Notes: generated by a model from the sequence alone, not told the origin. Counted from the stretch's first letter, positions 1 through 10,664 are shown. The stretch is DNA of 64,000 bases from Phymorhynchus buccinoides (GCA_017654935.2 CM065711.1:26012058-26076057), one strand, 5' to 3'. A program made the numbers and translations.

Positions 1-1500
1 TTCACAATGGCAGTCTCCCTGTGCTGTAGCTTCTTCCCCTACAGCCCCTACTACTCACCTTCTTCACAATGGCAGTCTCCCTGTCCTGTAGCTTCTTCCC
101 CTACAGCCCCCTACTACTCACCTTCTTCACAATGGCAGTCTCCCTGTGCTGTAGCTTCTTCCCCTACAGCCCCTACTACTCACCTTCTTCACAATGGCAG
201 TCTCCCTGTGCTGTAGCTTCTTCCCCTACAGCCCCCTACTACTCACCTTCTTCACAATGGCAGTCTCCCTGTGCTGTAGCTTCTTCCCCTACAGCCCCTA
301 CTACTCACCTTCTTCACAATGGCAGTCTCCCTGTGCTGTAGCTTCTTCCCCTACAGCCTCCTACTACTCACCTTCTTCACAATGGCAGTCTCCCTGTCCT
401 GTAGCTTCTTCCCCTACAGCCCCCTACTACTCACCTTCTTCACAATGGCAGTCTCCCTGTCCTGTAGCTTCTTCCCCTACAGCCCCTACTACTCACCTTC
501 TTCACAATGGCAGCCTCCCTGTCCTGTAGCTTCTTCCCCTACAGCCCCTACTACTCACCTTCTTCACAATGGCAGTCTCCCTGTGCTGTAGCTTCTTCCC
601 CTACAGCCCCCTACTACTCACCTTCTTCACAATGGCAGTCTCCCTGTGCTGTAGCTTCTTCCCCTACATCCTACTACTCACCTTCTTCACAATGGCAGCC
701 TCCCTGTCCTGTAGCTTCTTCCCCTACAGCCCCCTACTACTCACCTTCTTCACAATGGCAGCCTCCCTGTGCTGTAGCTTCTTCCCCTACAGCCCCCTAC
801 TACTCACCTTCTTCACAATGGCAGCCTCCCTGTCCTGTAGCTTCTTCCCCTACAGCCCCCTACTACTCACCTTCTTCACAATGGCAGCCTCCCTGTGCTG
901 TAGCTTCTTCCCCTACAGCCCCTACTACTCACCTTCTTCACAATGGCAGCCTCCCTGTGCTGTAGCTTCTTCCCCTACAGCCCCCTACTACTCACCTTCT
1001 TCACAATGGCAGTCTCCCTGTCCTGTAGCTTCTTCCCCTACAGCCCCCTACTACTCACCTTCTTCACAATGGCAGCCTCCCTGTGCTGTAGCTTCTTCCC
1101 CTACAGCCCCCTACTACTCACCTTCTTCACAATGGCAGTCTCCCTGTCCTGTAGCTTCTTCCCCTACAGCCCCTACTACTCACCTTCTTCACAATGGCAG
1201 TCTCCCTGTGCTGTAGCTTCTTCCCCTACAGCCCCCTACTACTCACCTTCTTCACAATGGCAGCCTCCCTGTCCTGTAGCTTCTTCCCCTACAGCCCCCT
1301 ACTACTCACCTTCTTCACAATGGCAGTCTCCCTGTGCTGTAGCTTCTTCCCCTACAGCCCCTACTACTCACCTTCTTCACAATGGCAGTCTCCCTGTGCT
1401 GTAGCTTCTTCCCCTACATCCGCCTACTCACCTTCTTCACATGGCAGCCTCCCTGTCCTGTAGCTTCTTCCCCTACAGCCCCTACTACTCACCTTCTTCA
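1..1500 (-). repeat. Minisatellite, 62/63-bp unit, about 24 copies, containing an exon end and its splice donor
   Basis: Near-identical units of 62 or 63 bp run from the left edge to the end of TRIM exon 2. They vary mainly at gtgctg/gtcctg, cagtc/cagcc and 4 or 5 C's. Read on the minus strand, each unit holds about 36 nt matching the last codons of the exon (KLQ..E..IVKK) followed by the donor GTGAGTAGTAGGGG. The equivalent site in copy 2 (39602-39680) has a single unit, so the array expanded in copy 1 after duplication. Open frames along it on the plus strand are by-products of the repeat. The array continues left of the window. Confidence 0.95.
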
Positions 1501-1959
1501 CAATGGTAATCTCCCTGTACTGTAGTTTCTTCGCCTGCGCTCTGAGTTCTACTCTCTTCACTCCGGCCACGTCATCCAGTCCCTTCAACTTGGGGCAGTG
1601 GCGATGCGTGGAGGACGCGCACAGCAGACACACCAGCTCATCGTGACTCCAGCAGTACAGCTCCACCGGCTTAGCACTGTGACCCCCGCAGCCGATCGGA
1701 CGGTGCGCGGCCAACCGCCCGGCCGACAAATCGCTCAGCCTCTCCGTCACGTGGTCTCGGGAACAGGGCATCATGTCGTGAATCTTGGCGCAGTTTGCGC
1801 AAAGCTTGATGGCGCATTGCAGGCAGAACAGATCGCCCTCGGCATCTTTGCAACAGCCGCAGACGTGGTTCTCGCTCAGGGTTTTCTCGCTCTCCGCTAT
1901 CGCCTCTGTGGCGAAATCCGTTGGCAAAGCGTCCACCAGAGAGGCCACGTCGTCTTGAC
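1493..1959 (-). CDS. TRIM-like gene copy 1, exon 2: tandem B-boxes
   Basis: Internal exon of a TRIM-family protein (RING, two B-boxes, coiled coil), a family that includes many E3 ubiquitin ligases and innate-immune factors. The frame is intact for 155 codons. B-box 1 shows C-x2-C (CGCCKDAEG), CLQCAIKLCANCAKIH and a terminal D/H pair. B-box 2 shows C..H (IGCGGHSAKP), YCWSHDELVCLLCASSTHRHC. The start was set by phase: exon 1 ends in phase 1 (..DIKG split after the first base) and this exon supplies GT to complete the Gly codon. The proposed acceptor (ATTGAAG) has no good pyrimidine tract, because a MITE sits directly upstream. The donor AAG|GTGAGTAG is strong and lies at the edge of the minisatellite. 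Family assignment is firm; ligase activity and substrate are unknown. Confidence 0.85.
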
Positions 1960-1986
1960 CTTCAATAATAATAACTGGCACTTGTA

Positions 1987-2161
1987 CGGTGGAACCTCCC
2001 TTATAAGACCTCAAAAAATCATCCAAAATGAGGTCTTATAAGGGAGGGGTCTGAAAGGGAGGTAATTTTAATACTTACAAAGAAGGGCAATGTCTCAGAG
2101 AAGTAGGTCTTATATGGGAGGGAGTCTTATAATGGGAGGTCTTATAAGGGAGGTTCCACTG
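1987..2161. mobile_element. Palindromic MITE, pogo/Tigger-like TIRs (copy A1)
   Basis: About 175 bp bounded by TA dinucleotides, with long inverted ends (cGGTGGAACCTCCC... and ...GGGAGGTTCCACTG) and internal repeats of CTTATAAGGGAGG. Other copies lie at 4711-4902, 17911-18086 and 40132-40334. TIRs starting CAGTGGAACCTC with TA target duplication resemble the pogo/Tigger branch of Tc1-mariner; that class call is inference. This copy abuts exon 2 of TRIM copy 1, and copy 40132 sits at the same place in TRIM copy 2, so it predates the duplication. Confidence 0.8.
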
Positions 2162-2231
2162 TATAGCGCACATGTCTAGAAAATTCTATTTGTGGGGCTT
2201 TACAAAGAAATAGAACTACAAACATTCCCAT

Positions 2232-2236
<5 letters not shown>

Positions 2237-2281
<45 letters not shown>

Positions 2282-2587
2282 CAAATAAAAACAAAAAAGA
2301 AGAAAAAGAAGGGGAGAGGGTAGGAAGGGAGTGATGTGGGGGTGGGGGTGGGGGGTGTATACACATTACACACACACACACACATGGCACACACACACAC
2401 ACACACCACTCAATTTCCATACAGGGCAATCACTGCACACACACACACACACATGTATACACATTGCACACACACACACACACACACACCACTCAATTTC
2501 CATACACTGCACACATCAACACACACACATGCACACACACACACACACACTGCACATACACACACACACACACACACAACACACAAT

Positions 2588-2641
<54 letters not shown>

Positions 2642-2656
2642 CACACACACACAGTG
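2237..2656. repeat. (AC)n microsatellite block
   Basis: Runs of ACACAC at 2237-2278, 2368-2405, 2437-2457, 2467-2490 and 2520-2656 are separated by short unique pieces, including two copies of CACTCAATTTCCATACA. The matching place in TRIM copy 2 (40414-40745) also holds broken AC runs. Read-through ORFs here are low-complexity artefacts. Confidence 0.9.
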
Positions 2657-2757
2657 GAGAGTGGCACAGTGGCAGCATGTTCGCTTCGTGTCATGTAAAC
2701 CCGAGTTCGAACCTGGGTACAGGGGATTTTTCCTCTCACTTTGCACTAGGCCTTGCG

Positions 2758-2788
<31 letters not shown>

Positions 2789-2830
2789 CGTGTGCTCATG
2801 CACTTAGCACACGTTAAGCCCAGTGGCAAT
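2655..2830 (+). mobile_element. tRNA-headed SINE in TRIM copy 1 intron 1
   Basis: The head contains GTGGCACAGTGGCAGCATG and a B-box-like GAGTTCGAACCTGGG, the internal pol III promoter of tRNA-derived SINEs. The body contains TTTCGGATGAGACGATAAAC and GAGGTCCCGTGTGC, which resembles the conserved central domains of widely distributed invertebrate SINE superfamilies (I recall MetaSINE-type domains, not checked). A diverged copy with an internal insertion sits at the same intronic position in copy 2 (40745-40960). Confidence 0.75.
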
Positions 2831-2992
2831 GAAAAAGTTGTCATTTGGTCCAAATTTCACACCCCCTCCCTTCCTTCCTCATCAGTCACACAAAAATCAT
2901 ATGAAAAAAAAAATAATTGGGCCTCTGGCTGCGACGCACTCTCCAGGTGGGAGTAACCCGAATTTCACAGACGCCTCTGTGACTATAATGTA

Positions 2993-3046
2993 TAGCCTAG
3001 CCTAGCCTAACCTAACCTAGCCTAGCCTAGCCTAGCCTAACCTAAC
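2993..3046. repeat. Short (CCTAG/CCTAA) pentamer array
   Basis: About ten pentamers alternate between CCTAG and CCTAA, just inside intron 1 next to the exon 1 donor. The paralogous site at 41117-41140 holds only CCTCACCTCACCCTAACC, so the array is specific to copy 1. Confidence 0.85.
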
Positions 3047-3054
3047 CCACACAC

Positions 3055-3253
3055 CTTTGATGTCTGAAGCTGGGAGGATCGGCCTGAGGCACAGTGGGCA
3101 GCCAGCCTCACGGCCCAGCTTCTGCATCCAAGCCAGCACGCACTTGTAGCAGACCAGGTGAGCGCAGGGCAGTAACTTGGGATGGATAAAGCCATCGTGA
3201 CACACGGGACAGTCCATGTCGCTTTCAACTGGTTCCGCTGCTGCTGCTGCCAT
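3055..3253 (-). CDS. TRIM-like gene copy 1, exon 1: start and RING finger
   Basis: First coding exon, starting ATG (MAAAAAEPVESD) with a C3HC4 RING: CPVCHDGF, then CAHLVCYKC and CPLCLRPI. RING fingers of this type bind two zinc ions and recruit E2 ubiquitin-conjugating enzymes. The exon is 199 nt and ends ATCAAAG|GTGTGTGG in phase 1, which fits exon 2 at 1959. The start was chosen because it is the first Met in frame and a poly-G tract directly upstream is non-coding. The downstream coiled-coil exons must lie left of the window. Nothing in this copy's visible exons is broken. Confidence 0.85.
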
Positions 3254-3501
3254 GACTGGAGGGGGGGGGGGGGGGATACAATTATTTTAATACGAAACGG
3301 TACACGAGTTTTACAGCTCAATTTGTTTTCTTCTTCTTCTTTTTCTTGGTTTACATTAATTTTTATTGAGTAACACATAGTAAAGCAGCAACATAAACAA
3401 ATGAGAACGAGCACAACAAGCTTAAAGCTTATACAAGGCGCTCAAACACAAGTAGATTATACAATATTGGCTGCCACAAGTAATAAGAGACTGGAACAGA
3501 A
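3254..3501. other. 5' flank of TRIM copy 1 and duplication edge
   Basis: A run of about 17 G at 3261-3276 is followed by sequence that matches 41700-41932 upstream of copy 2 (ACGGTAC..GAGTTTTACAGC, then CAAGCTTAAAGCTTATACAAG). Homology stops at AACAGAACAT (about 3501), which gives the outer edge of the duplicated block. No clear promoter motif was seen. Confidence 0.75.
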
Positions 3502-3577
3502 CATGATGATGAAAATGATAGCATACAAAATGTGCACGAACAAGCAAGCAACATTTTCTTCAGTGTGTCTGCATGTA

Positions 3578-3638
3578 TATATATATATATATGGGTACTC
3601 GTGCGCGTGTGTATGCGTGTCTGTGTGCATGTGTGTAT

Positions 3639-3695
<57 letters not shown>

Positions 3696-3762
3696 ACTGG
3701 AAAACTTTATTTGACAAGGATAAAGATTTTAGGCGATGCCTATTCTTACAATCTGTCCTTGT

Positions 3763-3795
<33 letters not shown>
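3578..3795. repeat. AT, GT and (AG)n microsatellites
   Basis: (AT)n at 3578-3592 and GT-rich sequence to 3635 precede (AG) runs at 3641-3692 and 3768-3794. No gene signal is visible between 3501 and 3955. Confidence 0.9.
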
Positions 3796-3797
<2 letters not shown>

Positions 3798-3954
3798 CTC
3801 GCATGAATTGTTATTAGTATTTTATTTCTGTTATTATTGTGTTTTTTCCTCGTTACGTTTTATTTCTATTATTTAAATAGGCGGATTTGTAAAAAGGCCT
3901 TCAATGTGCCTAAATCTTTACCCATTAAAAAATTCATTTATTCATTCATTCATT

Positions 3955-4290
3955 CTTTTTCTTTTGCGTTCCCAGGCCATATGGCCATAATGGGTAAGGT
4001 ACATATGTGTCCGGTTTTCAGTTTTCACTGGTCTCCCCACTGCGTACAGCCGACACATTCTGATTTGGGAGGAGCTCAAAGGTTGGAAGAGGTTTTTGGA
4101 AAAAAGGCAGGAGAATGGGGCCAATAAGTCAGAAAGATAGATGATAGAAAGCAAAGGGAAAAGGCAGAGTCAAAGAGAGTGAAAGACAAGAGGAAGCTAC
4201 AAGAACAGAACTTCCAGAAGGTGGGGGAACTAGTTTTACGAAAGACCCCCCGGTATCCCCACAGGGGAGAGACTCGTGGAGGGGGCGGGG
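3955..4290 (+). mobile_element. Unclassified interspersed repeat family R1
   Basis: Contains GCGTTCCCAGGCCATATGGC, CGGTTTTCAGTTTTCACTGG, GGCAGGAGAATGGG, GGGAAAAGGCAGAGTCAAAG, CTTCCAGAAGGTGGGGGAAC and a CCCCACAGGGG end. The same ordered blocks recur at 4375, 11815, 14805 (inverted), 16400, 24180, 25230 (inverted) and 63655. No ORF, poly-A tail or clear TIR is visible, so the class is unknown. Confidence 0.7.
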
Positions 4291-4374
4291 TTGTCCAGCT
4301 CCCCGTATGGAGGCACGAGACATCCACCCACTGCCCAAATTCATTCATTCAATCGCTTAGAATCTAAGCCCGTG

Positions 4375-4690
4375 CATAAGTTAGACCCATTTCCTGTCAT
4401 ATGAGCGCAAATGCATCATGCTGCCGTTATGCGCCCAACTAAGAAATAGTTAGGCCCAGTCTTCGGCTGGAGAAAGTTCTAAATTGTGTTTCTTGAAGAA
4501 GAAAAAAAGGCAGGAGAATGAACCAATAAATCAGAAAATAGTAGACGCTAGACTATACTTAAGCAAAAGGAAAAGGCAGAGTCAAAGAGAGTGATAGATT
4601 AGAGGAAGTTACAAGCACAGAATTTCCAGAAGGTGTGGGAACTATTTGTACAAAAGACACACACACGGTATCAGCATGGGGGGAAAAGGT
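4375..4690 (+). mobile_element. Repeat R1, second copy with alternative left part
   Basis: Starts with CATATGAGCGCAAATGCATC and GTTATGCGCC, then shares the GGCAGGAGAATG, GGAAAAGGCAGAGTCAAAG and TTTCCAGAAGGTGTGGGAAC blocks with the 3955 copy. The CATGCTGCCGTTATGCGCC part also occurs at 24235 and, inverted, at 15645. Confidence 0.65.
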
Positions 4691-4710
4691 ATTTTTTTCA
4701 AATCTTAATA

Positions 4711-4902
4711 CAGTGGAACCTCCCTTATAACTTAATATAAGACCTCCCATTATAAGACTCCCTCCCACATAAGGCCTACTTCTCTGAGACATTGCCCTTC
4801 TTAGTAAGTATTAAAATTGCCTCCCTTATAAATATAAGACCCCTCCCTTATAAGACCTCATTTTGGATGGTTTTTGAAGGTCTACTAAGGGAAGTTCCAC
4901 TG
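4711..4902. mobile_element. MITE A, second copy
   Basis: TA-flanked, about 190 bp, starting CAGTGGAACCTCCC and ending GGGAAGTTCCACTG. It is in the opposite orientation to the 1987 copy (GACATTGCCCTTCTTAG against CAAAGAAGGGCAATGTCTC). Confidence 0.85.
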
Positions 4903-5214
4903 TAATAGACATTGATTCTTTTGATTAAAAGCATACGCCATCGCCTAGTGAAATCAAAGGACTAGAAACGCCAGTAGACCCAGTCTAGTACTACAAGGAA
5001 GAAGAATGGTTCAGACATGGTCACTGATCTATATCATATATCATATCATATCATATACGGCATATAGGCTTTTAAATAGCCTTTAGCCTGCTATTTCCTT
5101 TTAGTTTATAAGGAAACGCAATTTAAAAAAATGTGTTTTTTGATTTTGTTTTTTTTTTTTTTTATATATATATATTTTTATTTTTTTTAAAGAGTACAAC
5201 ATACAGTGAAAACA

Positions 5215-5570
5215 AGCAAACTGATCTGCATACTAATTAATTACTGAATACTTATGTTAGTATGGAAGCAATAATCTTCCCAAAAATTATCTAATTTGTT
5301 TTTAAAACTATTGAGTGTTCCTGCGGTTGCAGTATCATTTGGTAGAGAATTCCAATTGTTAATAACCCTGTTTGTGAAAAAATGTGCATAAATATTAGTT
5401 TGAACTAATGATTTTGTTAGTTTTAAGGAGTGTAGTATCATAATATCCATTTAAGATCTTAAAAGTTTCAATGATATCTCCCCGTGCTCTTATACAATTT
5501 TCCCAAAAATAAATTACCCTTAAATGTGCAGAACAAACATTCTCTTAGTGCTTTTGAATTATACCTCTGT
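5215..5570 (-). pseudogene. 5'-truncated LINE, C-terminal tail of ORF2
   Basis: On the minus strand the frames encode a RARGDIIETFKILNGYYD-like stretch, then FFTNRVINNWNSLPND and TLNSFKNKLDNFW. These are the hallmarks of the extreme C-terminus of CR1/L2-type LINE ORF2 just before the 3' UTR. The left side is T/A-rich (5140-5190). It is a dead fragment from usual 5' truncation. 4903-5215 holds nothing recognisable apart from AT-rich sequence. Confidence 0.75.
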
Positions 5571-5985
5571 CTGTGTGCACGGGTGCAACTACACAAAATG
5601 AAAAAAACCTGAAAGGTCGGGGTCTAGGGGTAATGTCCCCCTGCAGCTGAAGAAAAAAAAAGATTTTTGAAGGTATTTTAGTTTGCTTTTTCCACAATTA
5701 TGCAATACAAATGCTTATTTTAAAGTGTTTGAAAAATACAGTAGACACACAAAGATCTTGCTTGACAAATTTGAAAAAAAGGAAATTCCTTTTCTGGTAA
5801 AATTCAAAAACAGGAAATCCTTGTATAGCAGGAAAAGTTGCACCCATGTTTGTGTGAAAGTCTGTTTAAGGTCCTCCGGCCTGGAACAGGCACATATGGG
5901 ACATTTTTGAAGATCCCTGGAATCTTTTAGCCAGGCCCTGGGTGCGACAACAACACATAGAATTTTTTTTAGAAAAGAACAGATG
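5571..5985. other. Unassigned AT-rich stretch
   Basis: No domain, RNA or repeat was recognised. It has short open frames on both strands without known motifs, and phrases such as GGTCCTCCGGCCTGGAACAG that look like repeat debris. Confidence 0.5.
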
Positions 5986-5989
5986 GATG

Positions 5990-6365
5990 TTGTTGATCTA
6001 CAAGGTTGTTGCGGCGCCCCAGGATCATGACCAGCTACAGGATGACCTCCATCGACTCGTTGAGTGGGAGAAGAGCTGGGACATGGTTTTCCACCATGGC
6101 AAGTGTAACACCTTGAGCGTATCAAGAAGCAGAAAGCCCCAGCAGCATCATTACCAGCTGCATGGCCACAACTTGCAAGCAGTCGACTCCATCAAGTACC
6201 TTGGAGTGACTCTGACAAAGGAGCTGAGCTGGAAGAAGCACGTCGAGAACATCTGCGCGCAAGCCAACAAGACTCTAGGCTTCCTGAGAAGAAATTTGAA
6301 AGTCAGCCCCCAGATCATCAGGGAGTTGGCCTACAAATCATTCGTCCGTCCGGTCCTATAGACTA
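5990..6365 (+). pseudogene. LINE ORF2 fragment (end of RT and thumb)
   Basis: Encodes APQDHDQLQDDLHRLVEWEK, WDMVFHHGKCNTLSVSR, SIKYLGVTLTKELSWKKHVE and NICAQANKTLGFLRRNL, the region just after the FADD motif of CR1-like reverse transcriptases. It is the same family as the LINE at 42290-44700 (EPQDHEQLQHD, MKYLGVTISKDLSWRKHIQ). Both ends are missing. Confidence 0.8.
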
Positions 6366-6612
6366 TAGTATTGTTTTCTGTTGTATTGCTATAAATCTTT
6401 GTGTCGTCTGCGAATATTTAGTTCTACCACTTCTTATGCTGTTGTTGGTGAAGCTCATGATGTTGTTGTCCTAAAAGAAGGCCTAAAAACAACTTCACCA
6501 CATTTTATCTTAATTTAAAGTTCAATTGAAGTTAAATATGAACAGAAACGAAAGTAGATCCTAGTCTAGTCATTTTCATGGAACCGAGAAGCAGAGACGA
6601 TACAAGTTGTGT

Positions 6613-6617
6613 AGTAC

Positions 6618-6680
<63 letters not shown>
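6613..6680. repeat. (TAG)n / (CTA)n trinucleotide tail
   Basis: About 20 TAG units directly follow the 3' end of the minus-strand LINE. CR1/L2-type elements end in short tandem repeats, so this is probably the expanded 3' tail of the element. Confidence 0.85.
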
Positions 6681-6859
6681 GGGACTGGCTCATAAGCCTA
6701 GGCCTCGCGGCCTATCAAGTGTCCCCTTCCTTCTTTTTGTACATTTATTATAGTTTATTATAGTTGCGCATACGCATTCTAATTTTGATATGTTCATTCA
6801 TCATATTCAAAAAACATTTGTTTACAGTTTTGATTGCTGTCCAGAAGACTTTTAAATAC

Positions 6860-8853
6860 ATTAGTATTAGGTGAACATTTATGTTGAGTAGGAAGAACAT
6901 TCCAAAACTGTGCAATTCTGTTAGTCAGTGCATTTTTTTCTCATATTAGTATTGCTATGGCCCATCAGGATTTTCATTTCTGAATTCCTTGTTCTGTTAT
7001 AATCTGTTAGTTTGAAAATATTAGTAACATCAATGTTAACAAGGCCATTAAATATCTTATACGTCTCAATCAGGTCCCCTCTCAATCTTCTACCTTTTAA
7101 GGAATGTAAATTAAGGTATTTCAGTCTTTCAAGGTAATTCATATCTCTGCATTCTCTCAATAATCTGGTTGCTCTTCTTTGGATCTTTTCTATAGCTACA
7201 GACTGTCTTTTTAAATATGGATGCCATATAATATTTGCATATTCAAGGTGGGGCCTAACAAGGGCCTTATACAGTTTTTAAAAACATGGATCTGTCAAGA
7301 TATGAAAATGTTCTTTTGATAAGTCTAATCATTTGGTTAGCTTTATTTATAACAGTGTTGATATGAGTATCAAATGACAAAACAGAATCAAAAGTTACAC
7401 CTAAATCTTTCTCACTAGTACAGGATTCAATAATTTTGACTGTATCTTCTATACTCATACCATAGTTTTTTCCTGGATTTTTCTTACCCATATGCAATAC
7501 TTTACATTTAGAAACATTAAAATACAAATTCCATGTCTTGGACCACTCTATAAGATGATCTAGATCTTCCTGGATATGGTTAGCATATTTAGAATCGTTG
7601 TAAACTTTTGTATCATCTGCAAAAATTTTGCAAGTACTATTGACACACTCTGGAAGGTCATTAATGAAAACAGTAAAGAGTACTGGGCCTAAGATACTGC
7701 CTTGTGGGATACCACTGTAGACCTGCACATGTGAAGATTTGGCTTCATTTATTCTTACCACCTGTGTTCTCCCGGTTAAAAAACTTCTGGTCCAATTAAG
7801 AATACTACCAGTGATACCATAAGCAGACATTTTTGACAATAGACGTTCATGAGGCACTGTATCAAAAGCCTTTCTAAAATCAAGGTATATTATATCCACA
7901 GTTTTACCCTCATCTAACAATTTGGTTAAGTCCTCAATTACCTCCAGTAACTGTGTAACACAAGATCTCTTTTTTCTGAAGCCATGTTGACATTCGGCAT
8001 ACAAGTTGTTGTCGGTTAAATGGTTAACTATTGCATCTCTTATAAATGATTCCAGTATTTTACAGCACACACAAGTTAAACTCATTGGCCTATAATTTCC
8101 AGGATCAACTTTAGACCCTTTCTTTTAAATAGCAGTCACTTCAGCCTTTAACCAATCATCAGGAAGCTGTCCTGTCTCAAGAGATTTGTTGAAAATCATA
8201 CTCAACGGAAGGGCCAATTCGTTACTGAGTTCCTTCAATACACATGGGGGAATTTTATCGGGACCCTGGGCTTTCTGGGGATTTAGTTCTTGTAACTTTT
8301 TTTGCACAGCTGATGGGGTTACTCTAATATCACAAATTGATATATTATTAGATTTAGAACACTGAGGAGGAGTTGGTATATTATTTGTTTTATAAACACT
8401 AGCAAAGAATTCATTTAATGTTTCTGCCTTTTCCTTATCATCTACTGCTACACTATCATCCGCCCTTTTCAATACACCAATTCCTACATTAGCTTTTGTC
8501 TTTTCTTGAACATACTTCCAAAAAGCCTTGGGGTTTTCCTTACAATTTTCTGCAAGCTTTCTTTCGTAGTTCTTTTTGGCTTTTTTAATTAATTTATTAC
8601 ATGTATAATCATTAAAACCACTGAACTCTTTTGCCTTAAGAGATTTATGTACATAAATGGCCAGCCCTCTCTTTCTGTCAACATTGGTAAAAAGATCATA
8701 ATTGTGGATTTGCACATCAAAACACTTGTCATCTAGTCCCTGTCTGTTTTTTGGTAAGGTCTCTGTAAGCCCTATAATATCAGGTCTTAAATCGTCAATA
8801 CGAGTAAAAAATTCTTCAACTTTATTGCTTAAACTATCAACGTTACTGTACAA
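6860..8853 (-). pseudogene. LINE ORF2: endonuclease remnant and reverse transcriptase
   Basis: The N-terminus shows an APE-endonuclease start (NVDSLSNKVEEF, IIGLTETLPKN, RGLAIYVHKSL), but it jumps directly to a linker (NKLIKKAKKNYERKL), so the middle and end of the endonuclease, including the GDFN and SDH motifs, are deleted. The RT follows: NPQKAQGPDKIPPCVLKEL, QHGFRKKRSCVTQLLE, YLDFRKAFDTVPHERL, GIPQGSILGPVLFTVFINDL and FADDTKVY, which is a complete catalytic core. One in-frame stop lies at about 8125 (AI*KKGS), and a frameshift near 7266 precedes the C-terminal LVRPHLEYANIIWHPYLKRQ and RLKYLNLHSLKGRRLRGDLI parts. It copied its own RNA once; it is now inactive. Confidence 0.9.
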
Positions 8854-8953
8854 AAATGTATAACCACATGAAATATTTACATTTTTACAGTTATTTACAA
8901 AATTCTTTGGTGCTGTATGCTGGGACTGTCACCTATTCCCTGAAGGATGACCC

Positions 8954-9891
8954 TCATCGCTGGTCTGTCCTTCCTTCTTGTCTCCACCTGCTCCTGACTC
9001 CGTCTGCAGGCTTAAGCTTCGACACTAGCTTCCAGTTTCGAATCACCAGATCCTTTTCACCTTTTCGCGTTCGCAGTCTTTTTTCTGTCAGTAGGTCCTG
9101 TAATATTTGTCTTTCTTTGGGGATCAGATCATTGTTGAAATAGATTTTCTTTTTTGGATCTGTACTTCCCTGACTGATTGAGAAAGCTTGTTTCATAACT
9201 TCTTTTTTCTTTTGCTCTGTACTGACCGTCACCCTAAGCATTCTAGGCCTAGTCCCTTCCTGCTTGCCAAGCCTGACAGGATCAGAAAGGTCGCCTCTCT
9301 CAAGGGAAACTGAACTTTTACTGAGCAGGTGCTGCACCTCCTCCATGTCATCTTTCTTCCTTTCATCAGCAGTTGGTTTAGCACTTTCCTTCAAGTTGAC
9401 TATTATGATATTTTTCTTCCTTTTTTCCTGCTCATCCCTTTCCTCGAAAGCTTCAGTCAGTTTCTGATCAATTATTTCATTGATTTTTTCTTCCTGTTGT
9501 TTTTTCAATACCTCATTTTCAAGCTTGTCAAATCTTTTCTGAAACATTTTCATCATCTCGTCTATCTTTGACTCCAACCTAGTCTGGCCTTCTGCGTTGC
9601 TTACTGTGCATGACTCACACACCCAATGAACGCTCTGTATCTTGCTCACAGAATCAAATGTATCCTTGTTGAGGCTTGTACAGGGTGATGAACCCAGTGT
9701 TTACAGTTGTAGCACTCTATTGAGGGGATGTTATTCTCACCTGGTTCCTCACATGGATTATCACAAACGAGACACTGCCATACTGCTAGCATAGACAGAG
9801 ACGCTCTCTGCCCTTTCTCACTATTTGCCGTGTCTGAAACGCTCTTTTCACCACTACTAGTAGAGGTACTTCCTCTGGTACTTTGTTTCAT
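8954..9891 (-). pseudogene. LINE ORF1: PHD-like zinc finger and coiled coil
   Basis: From 9891, CLVCDNPC..CYNCKHWVHH is the first half of a PHD-type finger. A one- or two-base frameshift near 9675 separates it from ..VHWVCESC, the last Cys pair. The second frame (from 9649) has a charged coiled coil (ESKIDEMMKMFQKRFDKLEN, KKQQEEKINEIIDQKLTEA), then a basic part with PRMLRVTVSTEQKKKEVMK and IYFNNDLIPKERQILQDLL, resembling the RNA-binding C-terminus of LINE ORF1 proteins. PHD-bearing ORF1 is known in CR1-type LINEs. Confidence 0.8.
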
Positions 9892-10528
9892 TGTACTTTG
9901 CTAAATGCAAAATCACTTACTTCAAAAACAACAATAGACCAGAAGAAATACAAGAAAGTGTTACCTGTTTCCTTGGGTTAGACCACAGTTAGATATGTTG
10001 GTACTTGTGCGAAAAGAAAGATCGTGATCGGTGATGTAGTGAAAACGAAAGTGAACACTGTGAGTGAAATGTTAACAACAACAAACCACCTTATTTCTCA
10101 TCAAAAATCTTCTCAAACAGTCTAACAAACACACAAGATAAATCCTGTGTGTTCCCAAACTTATAATAAATCTTCCTAGCAAACGTTGACGCTAATAGAA
10201 GCGGCTGTCCAAAGTTAAAGACAATTTCTTTAGTACCACGAAATCGGACAGGTCCGCCATTGGCGACGCATGCGCAACCTGTGTTGTTTTGTTTTTATGA
10301 TATAAAGAAAAAAAGGGCATGACAGTTGAAATCAGCAGACTAAACAGACTTATTTACGTTTTACAAGGGTATGACTTTTTGGCACATATCTTGTCATTTC
10401 CACATCTTACTTTACGTGTTCCGTGTGGTCGGTCGTCTTCTTCTTTCACCGCCCCTGCTTGTGAAAACAAACGGAGTGATCTCGCCCTGGTTAATCAAAC
10501 CAAAAACTTTGATGCGCGCGCACGCGTG

Positions 10529-10560
10529 GTGTGTGTGTGTGTGTGTGTGTGTGTGTTCGT

Positions 10561-10595
<35 letters not shown>

Positions 10596-10660
10596 TGTGT
10601 GTTGCGTGTGTCGCGCGCACACGCGAGTGTGTCAGTGCGTGGTGTGTGTGTGTGTCTGTT
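10529..10660. repeat. (GT)n-rich microsatellite
   Basis: GTGTGT runs with GCGC and CGTGCACGTG interruptions. 10300-10525 has no recognised feature. Confidence 0.9.
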
Positions 10661-10664
10661 AGGT

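Larger units (their letters stand above)
6680..10300 (-). mobile_element. Near full-length decayed CR1/L2-like LINE
   Basis: On the minus strand the order is 5' UTR (about 10300-9900), ORF1 (9891-8954), ORF2 (8853-6860), a GC-rich hairpin (AGGCCGCGAGGCCTAGG) and a (CTA)n tail. Both ORFs are broken. The 5' limit is uncertain; homology cannot be tested here. A block with CGCCATTGGCGACGCATGCG near 10255-10275 may be the promoter region. Confidence 0.8.

Noticed and set aside
1598..2041. 147-codon plus-strand frame across the B-box exon (also 39741-40184)
   Set aside because: Antisense shadow of the B-box exon; conserved only because the exon is.
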